Under the pieces are notes generated by a model, which did not search any database, had not been told where the DNA came from, and saw only the letters and a list, made by a program, of their open reading frames with translations. A stretch of 64,000 nt of DNA from Rhodospirillaceae bacterium (GTDB taxonomy: Bacteria; Pseudomonadota; Alphaproteobacteria; GCA-2731375), in assembly GCA_018660265.1 (NCBI GenBank), contig JABJKS010000040.1, positions 1 through 64,000 on the forward strand, in the 5' to 3' direction. Positions 50,586-60,139 of the stretch are shown here, piece by piece; positions within the stretch are counted from its first letter, which is position 1; each line of letters opens with the position of its first letter. Made by a program: the position numbers and the translations under genes.

Positions 50586-53563
50586 GGGCCGATCCCCAAC
50601 CATGACAACAAACGCGCCAGCAAGCCTTGCGCCGGTTCAACTTCACGGCCGTCAACCTGGCTCACCAAGCGCTTGAAGAACTGATTGATCAGGGCCCGGG
50701 CAGCACCATCCATCATGCGCCCGCCCACCGCCGCCACCTTGCCGGAAATCTGAACCGTATAGGTATAATCGATCTGGGTACCACCTTCAGTCTCCGTCAA
50801 GGTCAGCCAGCCTTCCCCCCGGGAGGTTCCCAGCGGTCCCGCCGCACCACCAACCAGACGTAGCGAACGCGGGGCATCCAGATCCTGCAAAGCAACCGTG
50901 GCTACGAACCGCCCCTTCACAGGCCCCACGCCCAAAGTCACATCGGCACGATAAGCGTTCTCCCCCGTCATGGTCAAAGCATGGCAACCGGGGATCACAG
51001 CGGCTAGTTTGGTGTCGTCCAGCAACAGCTCCCACACCTCCACCGGTGCTGCGGGAACAAGCGTACCGCCGCTACCATGCAAGGCATGGCCGTCCACAAG
51101 AGTAGGAGTGGGCGCGGGAGTTGAAGGGGATGCTGAAGCAGATTCAGGCGCCTCCTCCCCCAACAATATCTCCGCCAGGTTAGATCGGGTCAAAGGCAGG
51201 GTTGTTAGATCCTCCCCCACCGCATCGGCGACCGCATTGGCGATACAGACCGGCGTCGACATGCAATTGCCCTCGCCTAGGCCCTTGGCGCCCAGCGGCG
51301 TAAAGGGTGATGGGGACTGGTCATGCAGGATCGTCAACTCCGGTATTTCCATGGCCGTGGGGGCAAGATAATCCGCCAGTGTCCCGGCCTGAAAACTGCC
51401 GTCCGGGGCGTAGCATAATTCTTCCAACAACGCCGCGCCCATACCTTGTGCAAAGCCGCCCCTGATTTGACCATCGGCCAACATAGGGTTCAGCAAACGG
51501 CCCGCATCATGCATGGTGACGTATCGATCAATCCGCACGGCGTAGGTTTCAGGGTCAACCTCAACCCCGCAATAATCAAAGATGAAACCATAGGCGCCGG
51601 ATGAATTGATCCGGTCGCCCTCGTCAGGCTCCGCCAACTCCGGCATATTCCAGAATGCGGTTTCGCGTAGTCCCGCACCGGCGGCATCGGGAATGGACAG
51701 GGGCGACCAATGGGCTTTGGCAGCGGATCGGCCGAGGGGCAGGGAGTTATCGGGATTGCCGCGGGCGAATATGCGGCCATTACCGTATGCCACATCTTCG
51801 GGCGGTATATTCAGATCGGCGGCAGCGATCAGGCTTAATCGGTCCCGCAACTGTAAGGCAGCCGTATGCGTGGCGCCTGCCACGGCACCTGCAAAGCGGG
51901 AGGCATAGTTGCCGGACGCGATGGTCCAGGGGTCCTTGGCGGTATCATGTTCCGTAGCAACCGCAACTTCGCCCGGATCACAGGCAAAGACGTCTGCCAC
52001 CACCTGGGCCAGCACAGTGCGATGTCCCTGCCCCTGGGGGACAGACGACACCGCGACAGAGATCGCGCCGGATGGATCAAAGGCGACGGTCGCGGTCGCC
52101 AGCGCGCCATTTTTGGGGCCGGAACGCTCCCGCTGCTCCGGGCTCAACAAAGTTGTGATATAGCCCATGTTGGAGATCGAAGGCTCCACCACCACCGCCA
52201 TGCCGATCCCGTACATCCGACCTGCCGCGCGCGCGCTATCCCGGCGGGCGATCAGTTCAGCCAAGCCGCCGTCCCGGACGGCGCGATCAATACTTCCCGC
52301 GTAGTCGCCAGAATCCAACAACGCACCCGGCGCGGTACGATAGGGCATCGCCGCCGTCGGGACCAAATTCCGTCGTCGCAATTCCAAAGGGTCCAGGCCA
52401 AGCCTGGCTGCGGCCTTGTCCATCAGACGTTCCAGCGGGAAATAGATCTGCGGCCCGCCGAACCCGCGCATCAATCCTGTCGGCGTTTTGTTGGTCACCA
52501 CAACACGGTTATGTATGGCGAGGTTTTCAATGGCGTAGGCTCCGGTCATATTGCCGTGCATGCGATAGATGGTTGCCGGTTCCGGTGCCCGCAGAAACGC
52601 GCCGCAATCTTCCAGCTGATCATAATCCAGGGCCAGAACCCGGCCATCGACATCTAAAGCGGCTCGCAAAGTCGTCACCCGATTGGTGGCGGAGGTCGCA
52701 GCGGCCAGATGCTCCAACCGATCCTCCAGCCACTTCACGGGCCGGCCGGCGATCCGCGCGGCCACACCGAGCGCCACGACATAAGGAAAAACCGCCTGCT
52801 TCACGCCATAGCTGCCGCCCGAAAAGGGCGGCGTCTTCAGGCGCATACGATTGCCAGGCACCTTCAATGACCGGGCCATTATGGTGTGCAGAGTGTAAGG
52901 GCCCTGAAAATTCGCCATGACCTCGAACGCATCCGCGCCAGGATCATAATCCGCGATGACGCAGAAGCATTCCATCGGCGTGCAGGAATTACGCGGGTAG
53001 CTATAGGTCCCCTCGACCACATGGGCCGCCGTGGCGAAGGCGTCCTCTGGGTCGCCATAGCGGAAGTAGCGGTCGTGGAGGACGTTGCCATCCGTACCGG
53101 GATGCAGGGCGGGGGCGTCCACGGCTGCCACCGGGTCAACCACGGGGGGCAATGCCTGATAATCCACCACAATGGCATCAAGGGCATCTTCCGCCAGATA
53201 GCGATCCCGGGCCAGGACCATGGCCACGGGCTCCCCCACATAACGGACCCGGTCGATGGCCAGGGCATATTGCGGGGCGTCTACCTTGACGCCGGTGATA
53301 AACGGTGCGGAATATTGCAACAAATCCGCACCCGTAATCACTGCCACAACACCGGGCATGGCAGCAGCAGCCGCTGTATCTATGGTGCTGATTTCACCAT
53401 GGGCGATGGGTGAACGTAAAAAGGCCGCATGACAGGCGTTTGCAGGCGTCGGCAAATCATCGGCAAACCGCCCCAGACCCCGCAACAAGGTGGGATCTTC
53501 CACCCGTGGCATGGACTGGCCGACCCATTTGCCATTTTGGGATATTTCTGTGCTGTTGTTCAC
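50582..53563 (-). CDS. Molybdenum hydroxylase large subunit fused to a CoxG-like domain (set 2)
   Basis: A 993-residue fusion. Residues 1 to about 770 form a CoxL/XDH-type molybdopterin subunit, with SMPRVEDPTLLRGLGRFADD at the start, TPPFSGGSYGVKQAV in the middle, TGLMRGFGGPQIYFPLERL in the active loop and GAKGLGEGNCMSTP with the catalytic Glu. A Ser/Pro/Ala-rich linker (about 775-800) leads into an SRPBCC/CoxG-type domain to the C-terminus (EVWELLLDDTKLAAVIPGC, then VTLGVGPVKGRF). CoxG of CO oxidisers anchors the enzyme at the membrane. Start GTG 53563 has weak AGG upstream; the open frame further upstream is not used. It corresponds to HmfA in the hmf order. Confidence 0.88.
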   Translation of the reverse strand: MNNSTEISQNGKWVGQSMPRVEDPTLLRGLGRFADDLPTPANACHAAFLRSPIAHGEISTIDTAAAAAMPGVVAVITGADLLQYSAPFITGVKVDAPQYALAIDRVRYVGEPVAMVLARDRYLAEDALDAIVVDYQALPPVVDPVAAVDAPALHPGTDGNVLHDRYFRYGDPEDAFATAAHVVEGTYSYPRNSCTPMECFCVIADYDPGADAFEVMANFQGPYTLHTIMARSLKVPGNRMRLKTPPFSGGSYGVKQAVFPYVVALGVAARIAGRPVKWLEDRLEHLAAATSATNRVTTLRAALDVDGRVLALDYDQLEDCGAFLRAPEPATIYRMHGNMTGAYAIENLAIHNRVVVTNKTPTGLMRGFGGPQIYFPLERLMDKAAARLGLDPLELRRRNLVPTAAMPYRTAPGALLDSGDYAGSIDRAVRDGGLAELIARRDSARAAGRMYGIGMAVVVEPSISNMGYITTLLSPEQRERSGPKNGALATATVAFDPSGAISVAVSSVPQGQGHRTVLAQVVADVFACDPGEVAVATEHDTAKDPWTIASGNYASRFAGAVAGATHTAALQLRDRLSLIAAADLNIPPEDVAYGNGRIFARGNPDNSLPLGRSAAKAHWSPLSIPDAAGAGLRETAFWNMPELAEPDEGDRINSSGAYGFIFDYCGVEVDPETYAVRIDRYVTMHDAGRLLNPMLADGQIRGGFAQGMGAALLEELCYAPDGSFQAGTLADYLAPTAMEIPELTILHDQSPSPFTPLGAKGLGEGNCMSTPVCIANAVADAVGEDLTTLPLTRSNLAEILLGEEAPESASASPSTPAPTPTLVDGHALHGSGGTLVPAAPVEVWELLLDDTKLAAVIPGCHALTMTGENAYRADVTLGVGPVKGRFVATVALQDLDAPRSLRLVGGAAGPLGTSRGEGWLTLTETEGGTQIDYTYTVQISGKVAAVGGRMMDGAARALINQFFKRLVSQVDGREVEPAQGLLARLLSWLGIGP

Positions 53564-53768
53564 GCTGGGAAACCTATTCTCATGCTTCGCCCAGTACGCC
53601 ACATGCAGGCCCAAAAGAGAAGGCCCGAAGCGATGTTTCCAACACTTCGGGCCCTCGGTAACGTCTATGCTAGTTTCCCGCGTCCATGCACTGACGGACA
53701 ATTTCTTACGGGAGGCACCTTGGACTGTCAATGCTATTTTGTGGGCACAACACGCATAACCACAATAT

Positions 53769-54692
53769 CTAGCGTTCTTCCCGCCGCTCCCAAGATTCCA
53801 ATTGAGTACGCAAGGCGGCGACAAAAGCTAAGGGTTGATCCAGAATAAGATGATGATGGGCTGCGGGAATAACCACCAAAGGCGCGCCCGGCCCCATCAG
53901 GCTATGGGTATAGCTGGCCATCTCATCCGTGACCAAGGCGCTCTCTGCCGCAACGAACAAGGCTGATGGGCAGTTTGCCGCGGCTAAATGCTCATGAAAC
54001 GGCTCTGCAAAGCGCCGTCCTGCCATTGCGTGGGTATCAAACTTCCAGATCCAGCCACCCTCACCGGACTTGATGGAATGGCGGGCGATATATTCAACAA
54101 TGTAATCATTATCGCAGGGCTGGCGGGGGCGCAGGCGAAAGCGCGATACGGCTTCTTCAAAAGTTGGATAAACCCTGATCGCACCCATGGGATTGGCACG
54201 GGCGCGCTGGCTTTCATCATTGCCGGGGGGGTAAAGGGGCGAATCAGCGACGACCAAACCCGCCAGGCTTTCCCCATAAAGTGCGGCATAACGCATGGAC
54301 ATGAAACCGCCAAAACTGTGGCCCACAAGGTAGGTTTTCGGCCCCAGCTCCGCCTCCTTGATCACAGCCCGAATTTCCTCAGCCCGCAGGGTGGCGTTGT
54401 ATTCATCCCGGTTGGCGCTGTCCCCCATGCCGGATAGATCGATGGAGGCGACCCGGTAACCGGCGCGAAAAAAAGGCGCAATATGGCTCCACCAATGGGC
54501 GTGCGCACCGCCGCCATGAACAAACAGAATGCCGCCCCTATGGTCACTTTCTTCTTCGGGTTCCCAGAGTAGATAGTGGATGGAACAGCCCTCTACCTCG
54601 ACCCGTTTCGATTGGCCCGGTTGCCCGATGGCCCAATGAAACCAATCAGGTGCCGGGGCCTGAACCTCTAAATTCTGCTCGTCTTCCGTCAT
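53769..54692 (-). CDS. Alpha/beta hydrolase (copy 2)
   Basis: A 307-residue alpha/beta hydrolase. The oxyanion loop is LFVHGGGAHAHWWSHIAPFF, the nucleophile elbow is GHSFGGFMSM and the catalytic His is in AAHHHLILDQP. It is a paralogue of the protein at 33131-34036. It lies about 200 bases upstream of CoxL-CoxG on the same strand and may be the first gene of the catabolic operon, for example opening an ester or lactone. Start ATG 54692; GTG codons at 54701 and 54698 are alternatives. Confidence 0.86.
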   Translation of the reverse strand: MTEDEQNLEVQAPAPDWFHWAIGQPGQSKRVEVEGCSIHYLLWEPEEESDHRGGILFVHGGGAHAHWWSHIAPFFRAGYRVASIDLSGMGDSANRDEYNATLRAEEIRAVIKEAELGPKTYLVGHSFGGFMSMRYAALYGESLAGLVVADSPLYPPGNDESQRARANPMGAIRVYPTFEEAVSRFRLRPRQPCDNDYIVEYIARHSIKSGEGGWIWKFDTHAMAGRRFAEPFHEHLAAANCPSALFVAAESALVTDEMASYTHSLMGPGAPLVVIPAAHHHLILDQPLAFVAALRTQLESWERREER

Positions 54693-54739
54693 CCGCACCA
54701 CTCTTTACGATTACACTTTGCCTACCCCTCATAGCACAT

Positions 54740-54768
54740 TTGCAAAAGCCTACGACACGTCATAGATT
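54740..54768 (+). promoter_or_regulatory. Probable sigma-70 promoter of the tRNA-Sec gene
   Basis: TTGCAA (54740-54745), a 17-base spacer and TAGATT (54763-54768) would place the transcription start almost at the first base of the tRNA. The divergent hydrolase starts 48 bases upstream of the -35 box. Seen by eye only. Confidence 0.4.
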
Positions 54769-54775
54769 GGGAGGT

Positions 54776-54871
54776 GGAAGGGGAACGTATTCCGGTGTTG
54801 CGCGCGGGCTTCAAACCCGTTGAGGGGCGTTAGACGTGCCTGGTGGGTTCGACTCCCACTCCTTTCCGCCA
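54776..54871 (+). tRNA. selC: tRNA-Sec (selenocysteine, anticodon TCA)
   Basis: A 96-base tRNA with the special features of bacterial tRNA-Sec. The acceptor stem has eight pairs (GGAAGGGG with TCCTTTCC, two G-T pairs). The D region holds TTCCGGTG, and the anticodon stem GCGGG/CCCGT encloses CTTCAAA with anticodon TCA. A long variable arm (about GGGGCGT-TAG-ACGTGCC) and a T arm GTGGG TTCGACT CCCAC follow, ending in an encoded GCCA. It lines up well with E. coli selC, which is 95 bases. It reads UGA as selenocysteine with SelA, SelB and SelD, none of which is in this window. A predicted selenoprotein is: the GST at 13289-13984. Confidence 0.95.
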
Positions 54872-55311
54872 ATTTTCTTTATTAACCTATTGATATTTAT
54901 GATCGATCCCACACTACGTCAGAGAAACCGTGGTTGACGGCTGGCCTGGAAGTTTTTCCCGGCAAAGATATCGATTTGTGCCCCGCGATACCCTGACAGT
55001 GAAATCTCGATGCGAAATCTCGATGCGGCGGCTTTAGTTGATCATATGCCGCCCCGTGGCACCTACCTCGACACCGACACCCCTTTTTTCAGCCGTATTG
55101 TCCAGCCGTTACACCGGCGATCACGGAGGCGACGCATACGGATGCGTTTCTGATTGAGTTGTTTTACACTGACAGCGCCGGAACTACCGCTTGAACTATC
55201 AAGAACAAGCGACTTAATATCTAAATCAAGTTGAGCCGGACAATAATTGACTGAGCGGAAAACAGACAATAGTCGTGCCGGCAATTGCCATTAACAAGAT
55301 CGCGGAAGCAA
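54872..55311. other. Non-coding region between tRNA-Sec and the monooxygenase gene
   Basis: About 440 bases. A T-rich tail follows the tRNA. At 55001-55026 the 13-mer GAAATCTCGATGC is repeated twice in tandem. A minus-strand frame at 55063-55284 is basic and Ser-rich and lacks any supporting feature, so I do not call it. tRNA-Sec genes are common integration sites, but I found no second copy of the tRNA end, no integrase and no clear boundary here. Confidence 0.4.
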
Positions 55312-56937
55312 ATGAACCAAAAGATTGAACCCAATCACTTCGACGCCCTTGTCATCGGTGCCGGATTTGCCGGCATGTACCAACTCTATTGCCTGCGCGA
55401 GAAATTGGGCCTTAACGTTAAGGTGCTGGAAACCGGCGACGGTGTTGGCGGCACATGGTATTGGAACCGCTATCCGGGTGCGCGCTGCGACACGGAAAGC
55501 CATGCCTATTGTTTCACCTTCGACAAGGATCTGTACCTTGGATGGGAATGGAGCGAGCGCTATCCAGAGCAACCGGAAATTATGCGCTACATGAATTACG
55601 CGGCCGACACGTTGGATCTGAAAAAGGACATTCAGTTCAACACCAAAGTCACCAGCGCGGATTGGGACGAGACTACTAACCGCTGGCTGCTGCGAACCGA
55701 GCAGGGCGCGCAATACTCCGCTACCTACCTTATTACGGCCATCGGCTGTCTTTCCGCCGCCAATGTGCCGGACGTGCCGGGCCGCGACGATTTCAAGGGC
55801 GATTGGTACCACACCGGCTTGTGGCCGCATGCAGGCGTGGACTTCACCGGCAAGCGGGTTGGCCTGATCGGCACAGGTTCAACCGGCGTGCAAGCGACAC
55901 CAGTGATTGCAGAACAGGCCGGGCATCTGACCGTATTCCAGCGCACCCCGAACTATTCTGTGCCAGCGCGCAACAAAGCCCTAACGGAGGAATTCAAGCA
56001 AGAGGTCAAAGAAACCGCGGACGAGATTCGCTTCAACATGCGCCAGACCACCTCCGGTCACCCCTGGGGCCCGGAACCTCGTCTAGCCGTGGAGACCGCG
56101 CCGGAAGAACGCGAACGTATCTATCAAGATGCTTGGGACCGCGGCGGCCTGCAATTCCGGGCGGCCTTCCAAGACATCATGGTCGACGTGGCCGCGAATG
56201 AGACCGCCGCCGAATTTGTCACTCGAAAAATCCGCGAAGTGGTAAAGGACCCGGAAACCGCAGGCAAGCTCACCGCTTTTGATCACGGCTACTCCACCAA
56301 GCGCCCAATTATCGACAGTCACTATTTTGAGGCATTTAACAGAGACAATGTCGAGCTTGTGGACGTGAAAGCCACGCCGATAGAGGCGATTACGGCAGAT
56401 GGTATCGTGACGACGGATGGCGTCGAATACCCCCTCGATATCATCATCTTTGCAACCGGTTATGACGGCGTCACCGGGCCGTTAATGCGCCTGAACGTGA
56501 CGGGGCAGGATGGCCTGGCGTTGAGCGACTTCTGGAAAGATGGGCCGAAGACCTTCTTGGGCCTGCAAGTGGCTGGCTTTCCGAACATGTTCACAATCAC
56601 GGGCCCTGGCAGTCCATCGGTCTTAACCAACATGCCGGTTGCCTGCGAGCAACATGCTGAGTGGATCACCGCGTGCATCGGCCACATGCGCGAACAAGGT
56701 ACCGATCGGGTCGAGACCAGCTCCACCGCCATGAACACCTGGGGTGAGAAGGTCCAGGAAGCGGCGGAAGCCACTTTGCTGTACACCGCCAAATCGTCCT
56801 GGTATCTGGGCGCAAACGTGCCGGGCAAGCCGCGCGTGTTCCTGCCATATGCTGGTGGGATGGACAAATACCGGCAGATTTGCACAGACGTTGCGGCCAA
56901 TGGCTATGATGGCTTTGCGTTCTCAACTGCGGGATAA
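55312..56937 (+). CDS. Flavin-containing Baeyer-Villiger-type monooxygenase
   Basis: A 541-residue class-B flavoprotein monooxygenase. The FAD motif is VIGAGFAGMYQLY, with GTWYWNRYPGARCDTES, and the Baeyer-Villiger fingerprint is FKGDWYHTGLWP. The NADPH motif is VGLIGTGSTGVQATP. These match cyclohexanone monooxygenase-like enzymes that insert oxygen next to a ketone to give esters or lactones. Start ATG 55312 follows GGAAG; a TTG at 55285 is less likely. It stands alone beside tRNA-Sec and converges on the thiolase gene, sharing a bidirectional terminator. Confidence 0.92.
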   Translation: MNQKIEPNHFDALVIGAGFAGMYQLYCLREKLGLNVKVLETGDGVGGTWYWNRYPGARCDTESHAYCFTFDKDLYLGWEWSERYPEQPEIMRYMNYAADTLDLKKDIQFNTKVTSADWDETTNRWLLRTEQGAQYSATYLITAIGCLSAANVPDVPGRDDFKGDWYHTGLWPHAGVDFTGKRVGLIGTGSTGVQATPVIAEQAGHLTVFQRTPNYSVPARNKALTEEFKQEVKETADEIRFNMRQTTSGHPWGPEPRLAVETAPEERERIYQDAWDRGGLQFRAAFQDIMVDVAANETAAEFVTRKIREVVKDPETAGKLTAFDHGYSTKRPIIDSHYFEAFNRDNVELVDVKATPIEAITADGIVTTDGVEYPLDIIIFATGYDGVTGPLMRLNVTGQDGLALSDFWKDGPKTFLGLQVAGFPNMFTITGPGSPSVLTNMPVACEQHAEWITACIGHMREQGTDRVETSSTAMNTWGEKVQEAAEATLLYTAKSSWYLGANVPGKPRVFLPYAGGMDKYRQICTDVAANGYDGFAFSTAG

Positions 56938-57023
56938 AGTCGGACGCGGTCTTGCAATAGTGGAATGCATTTGTCATTCAACAGATGTCTACGCCGGACC
57001 CAAATAGGGCCGCGGCACCAGGA

Positions 57024-57079
57024 CAAAAAAATGGGCCCTTCGCCAACAGTCTAAGCGGCGGCAAAGGGCCCGTCTTTTT
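57024..57079. terminator. Bidirectional rho-independent terminator
   Basis: GGGCCCTT (57033-57040) pairs with AAGGGCCC (57064-57071), extended by GCC/GGC. On the plus strand, GTCTTTTT follows; on the minus strand, the run of seven A before the hairpin becomes a U-run. It fits between the convergent monooxygenase and thiolase genes. Confidence 0.85.
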
Positions 57080-57092
57080 ACTGATCCGCGAT

Positions 57093-58280
57093 CTATTGCG
57101 GAATTTCGAACAGGCCGGCGGCACCCATGCCGGTGCCGACGCACATGGTGACGACGACATATTTCGCGCCACGGCGTTTGCCTTCAATCAATGCATGCCC
57201 GGTCAGGCGCGCACCCGTCATGCCATAGGGATGGCCGACGGAGATGGAACCGCCGTCAACATTCAACAAATCGTTGTCGATGCCCAGCTTGTCCCGGCAA
57301 TACAACACCTGCACGGCGAAAGCTTCATTCAGTTCCCACAAACCGATGTCGTCCACGTTCAGGCCGTTGCGCTCCAGCAATTTTGGAATAGCGAAAACAG
57401 GCCCAATACCCATTTCATCAGGCTCACAACCATGCACCACCAGGCCGCGATAGATACCCATCACATCCAGGTTCCGCTTGGCAGCTTCTGCATCGCTCAT
57501 CAATACACAGGCGGATGCGCCGTCTGATAGCTGGGATGCATTACCGGCGGTAATATGGCCGTCTTCGCGGGTTACCGGCTTCAGGCTCTGCAGACCTTCC
57601 AAGGTGGTATTGGCGCGGTTGCCTTCGTCTTTTTCCAACAGGGTATCCACATAGGTTACTTCGCCCGTTTCCTTGTCCGTCACCGCCTTGATCGTCGGCA
57701 TGGGAACAATTTCATCATCGAAGCGACCGGCCTGTTGCGCCGCAGCCGTGCGCATCTGGCTTTGGAAGCCGTATTCGTCCTGGGCTTCACGGGAAACACC
57801 ATAGCGGTCGGCAACCGTCTGGGCGGTATCCAACATAGGATCGTAGATCGACGGCAGATTTTCCACCAACCAATCGTTGGTCCGACGGAAGGTATTGGCG
57901 TGATCGTTCTGCACCAAGGAAATACTTTCCAAACCACCACCCACAGCAATTGGCACGCCGTCTGTGATGATCCGTTGTGCGGCAACGGAAATAGCATTCA
58001 GGCCCGAGGAACAGGCCCGGCTGACGGTCAGGCCGGAAACATTGACCGGCATCCCCGCCCGCATGGCGGAACCACGGGCCACGTTGCCCCCGGTGCTGCC
58101 TTCGGTCCGGCCAGCGCCGATGATCACATCCTCAACTTCGCCTGGGTCAACGCCTGCGCGCTCAACCGCATGCTTAATGACATGGCCGCCCATATCGACG
58201 GCATGAGTATTATTGAACGCGCCGCGATAGGCCTTGCCGATCGGTGTGCGGGCGGTTGAAACAATGACAGCGTCACGCAT
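57093..58280 (-). CDS. Acetyl-CoA acetyltransferase (thiolase)
   Basis: A 395-residue classical thiolase. The nucleophilic Cys is in [11 protein letters not shown], the His is in [12 protein letters not shown], and the second Cys is in [16 protein letters not shown]. It makes or splits acetoacetyl- or 3-oxoacyl-CoA. Start ATG 58280 ([15 protein letters not shown]) fits the family; the longer frame to 58373 is not needed. It stands alone between the terminator and the divergent hydantoinase operon. Confidence 0.93.
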   Translation of the reverse strand: MRDAVIVSTARTPIGKAYRGAFNNTHAVDMGGHVIKHAVERAGVDPGEVEDVIIGAGRTEGSTGGNVARGSAMRAGMPVNVSGLTVSRACSSGLNAISVAAQRIITDGVPIAVGGGLESISLVQNDHANTFRRTNDWLVENLPSIYDPMLDTAQTVADRYGVSREAQDEYGFQSQMRTAAAQQAGRFDDEIVPMPTIKAVTDKETGEVTYVDTLLEKDEGNRANTTLEGLQSLKPVTREDGHITAGNASQLSDGASACVLMSDAEAAKRNLDVMGIYRGLVVHGCEPDEMGIGPVFAIPKLLERNGLNVDDIGLWELNEAFAVQVLYCRDKLGIDNDLLNVDGGSISVGHPYGMTGARLTGHALIEGKRRGAKYVVVTMCVGTGMGAAGLFEIPQ

Positions 58281-58448
58281 GATAGTTGCTCCTCGTTTTA
58301 CAGATTTTGAAATTCCTAGACCGACTATAACCTTACTTGCCCACTGGTGCCAGCGGCCCCGACAGATGCGCATTGTCCATTAAGAAAGTACGATCTAGAC
58401 TAACCATGCCGCCGCTACGGCTCGTCAATTTGTGGAGTGCCCAATTCC

Positions 58449-60125
58449 GTGTCTGATGTAGATCCTATTACCGCTTCCGTCATTCAACACCGCCTGGTTG
58501 CCGTCGCCGAAGAAATGGGCGAGGCCATGCTGCGAACGTCCTATTCCCAGATCATGAATTCCAGCCGGGATTTTTCCACCGCCATTTGCGGTCCCGAAGG
58601 CAGACTGGTCTCCCAGGCCGAGCATATTCCCGTCCATGTGGGCGCATTGCCCTGGGCCGTGAAGGCCGTGGTCGAATTTTTTGGCGACGATGTCCACCAA
58701 GGCGACGTCTTCCTGCTGAATGATCCCTATCATGGGGGCAGCCATCTGCCTGATCTGACGGCCTTTGTACCGGTGTTTGCCGGTGATCGCCTGATCTTCT
58801 GGACCGTCAACCGGGCGCATCATTCCGATATTGGCGGTGCCACCCATGGTGCCTACAATGCCACGGCTACGGAAATCTGGCAGGAAGGGCTGCGTGTCCC
58901 GCCAATACGCCTCTACGAAAAGGGCGAAATCCGTGCCGACCTGATGCAGCTGTTGACCATCAATGTCCGATTGGCGAAAGACTTTCAGGGCGATCTGGCA
59001 GCCCAAATCGGCTCGGTCCGTTTGGGCGAACGGCGTCTGGAGGCCTTGATGGAGGAGTTCACCCCGGACGTTGTTGTTGATGCGGTGGAGGTCATCCTGA
59101 ATTCGGCCGAGCAACAGGCCCGAGGGGTCATTTCCAGTTGGCAGGACGGCGTTTATCACGGTGTCGCCGTATTGGACGACGATGGGCGGGGGAATGACGA
59201 TATCGCAATCCGCGCCAAAGTCACCATAGAAGGCAGCGACCTGGAGATCGATTTGAGCGAGTCAGACTATGAAGTGACCTCGTTCGTTAACTCCTCCCAC
59301 GCCAACATGCAATCGGGCGTGGCCATGGCGCTGGCGTTTTTGCTGGACCCTGAAACACCAAAAAACGACGGCTCTTTCCGCCCCGTCAAAGTCGTCGCGC
59401 GGGAGGGCAGTATTGTCTGGGCCAAACCCGGCGCACCGGTGACCTTGTCGACCTCTCACTGCGCCCAGGAAATAATCGAGGCAATCGTCCGCGCCCTAGC
59501 ACCCGCCTGTCCGGACCGGGCCATGGCGGGTTGGGGGCGACGTTTTCGCATTGCCATCAAGGGTGACGACCCCCGCAATGGCCAACCGTTCATCTGGCAT
59601 ATGTTTCATGCCCGTCCTGGTGCCGGCGCGTCGTCGGGGGGCGACGGCTGGCATGGATCGGGGGAATGGCATTCCACGGGCGGCCTCAAATTTGGCTCTA
59701 TCGAGATCGTGGAAACACGTTTTCCCCTGTATTTTCGCCGTCATGAATATCGCGCCAACTCTGGCGGCAGTGGTCGCTACACGGGCGGTGCGGGGGTTGA
59801 TCTGGATCTGGAAGTAGAGACAGCGACCCCCTGCAAGGTCAACGCAGCGGGCGATGGAGCCCGCCACGGTGCCGCCGGCATGCTGGGAGGCGAGGACGGT
59901 GCCCCCCATCGCTATCTGTTACGCGCGCCCGGCAAGCGGCCAAGAGTGTTGCGCACCAAAGAAGAAGGCATAGAAGTACCCGTCGGTGCCGTCTTCGAGA
60001 TACACTCGGCAGGCGGCGGCGGCTGGGGCCCGCCAGGAGAACGTGAGCAGGCGGCGAAAGATTATGACCGCCGCAATGGCTATACGACAAAATCTGGCGG
60101 CAAATCCTCAAAAGCAAAAGCATAG
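58449..60125 (+). CDS. hyuB: Hydantoinase B/oxoprolinase family protein (copy 2)
   Basis: A 558-residue HyuB-type subunit. It contains DPITASVIQHRLVAVAEEMG, LNDPYHGGSHLPDLTAFVP, HHSDIGGATHG and the glycine-rich end GGGGWGPPGE. The C-terminal tail is Lys/Ser-rich. Two GTG starts are possible. The second (58449) follows GTGGAG at 58432-58437, while the first (58437) would overlap that site, so I prefer 58449. HyuA comes next after 14 bases. In copy 1 the order on its strand is reversed, A before B. Confidence 0.9.
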   Translation: MSDVDPITASVIQHRLVAVAEEMGEAMLRTSYSQIMNSSRDFSTAICGPEGRLVSQAEHIPVHVGALPWAVKAVVEFFGDDVHQGDVFLLNDPYHGGSHLPDLTAFVPVFAGDRLIFWTVNRAHHSDIGGATHGAYNATATEIWQEGLRVPPIRLYEKGEIRADLMQLLTINVRLAKDFQGDLAAQIGSVRLGERRLEALMEEFTPDVVVDAVEVILNSAEQQARGVISSWQDGVYHGVAVLDDDGRGNDDIAIRAKVTIEGSDLEIDLSESDYEVTSFVNSSHANMQSGVAMALAFLLDPETPKNDGSFRPVKVVAREGSIVWAKPGAPVTLSTSHCAQEIIEAIVRALAPACPDRAMAGWGRRFRIAIKGDDPRNGQPFIWHMFHARPGAGASSGGDGWHGSGEWHSTGGLKFGSIEIVETRFPLYFRRHEYRANSGGSGRYTGGAGVDLDLEVETATPCKVNAAGDGARHGAAGMLGGEDGAPHRYLLRAPGKRPRVLRTKEEGIEVPVGAVFEIHSAGGGGWGPPGEREQAAKDYDRRNGYTTKSGGKSSKAKA

Positions 60126-60139
60126 ACGGCGAGAATAAG

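Noticed and set aside
55063-55284. Minus-strand frame of 73 residues between selC and the monooxygenase
   Set aside because: Highly basic, no recognisable fold, and it could be chance in an open stretch.
54776-57079. A genomic island integrated at selC
   Set aside because: No integrase, no repeated tRNA end and no clear compositional break could be seen; only position suggests it.
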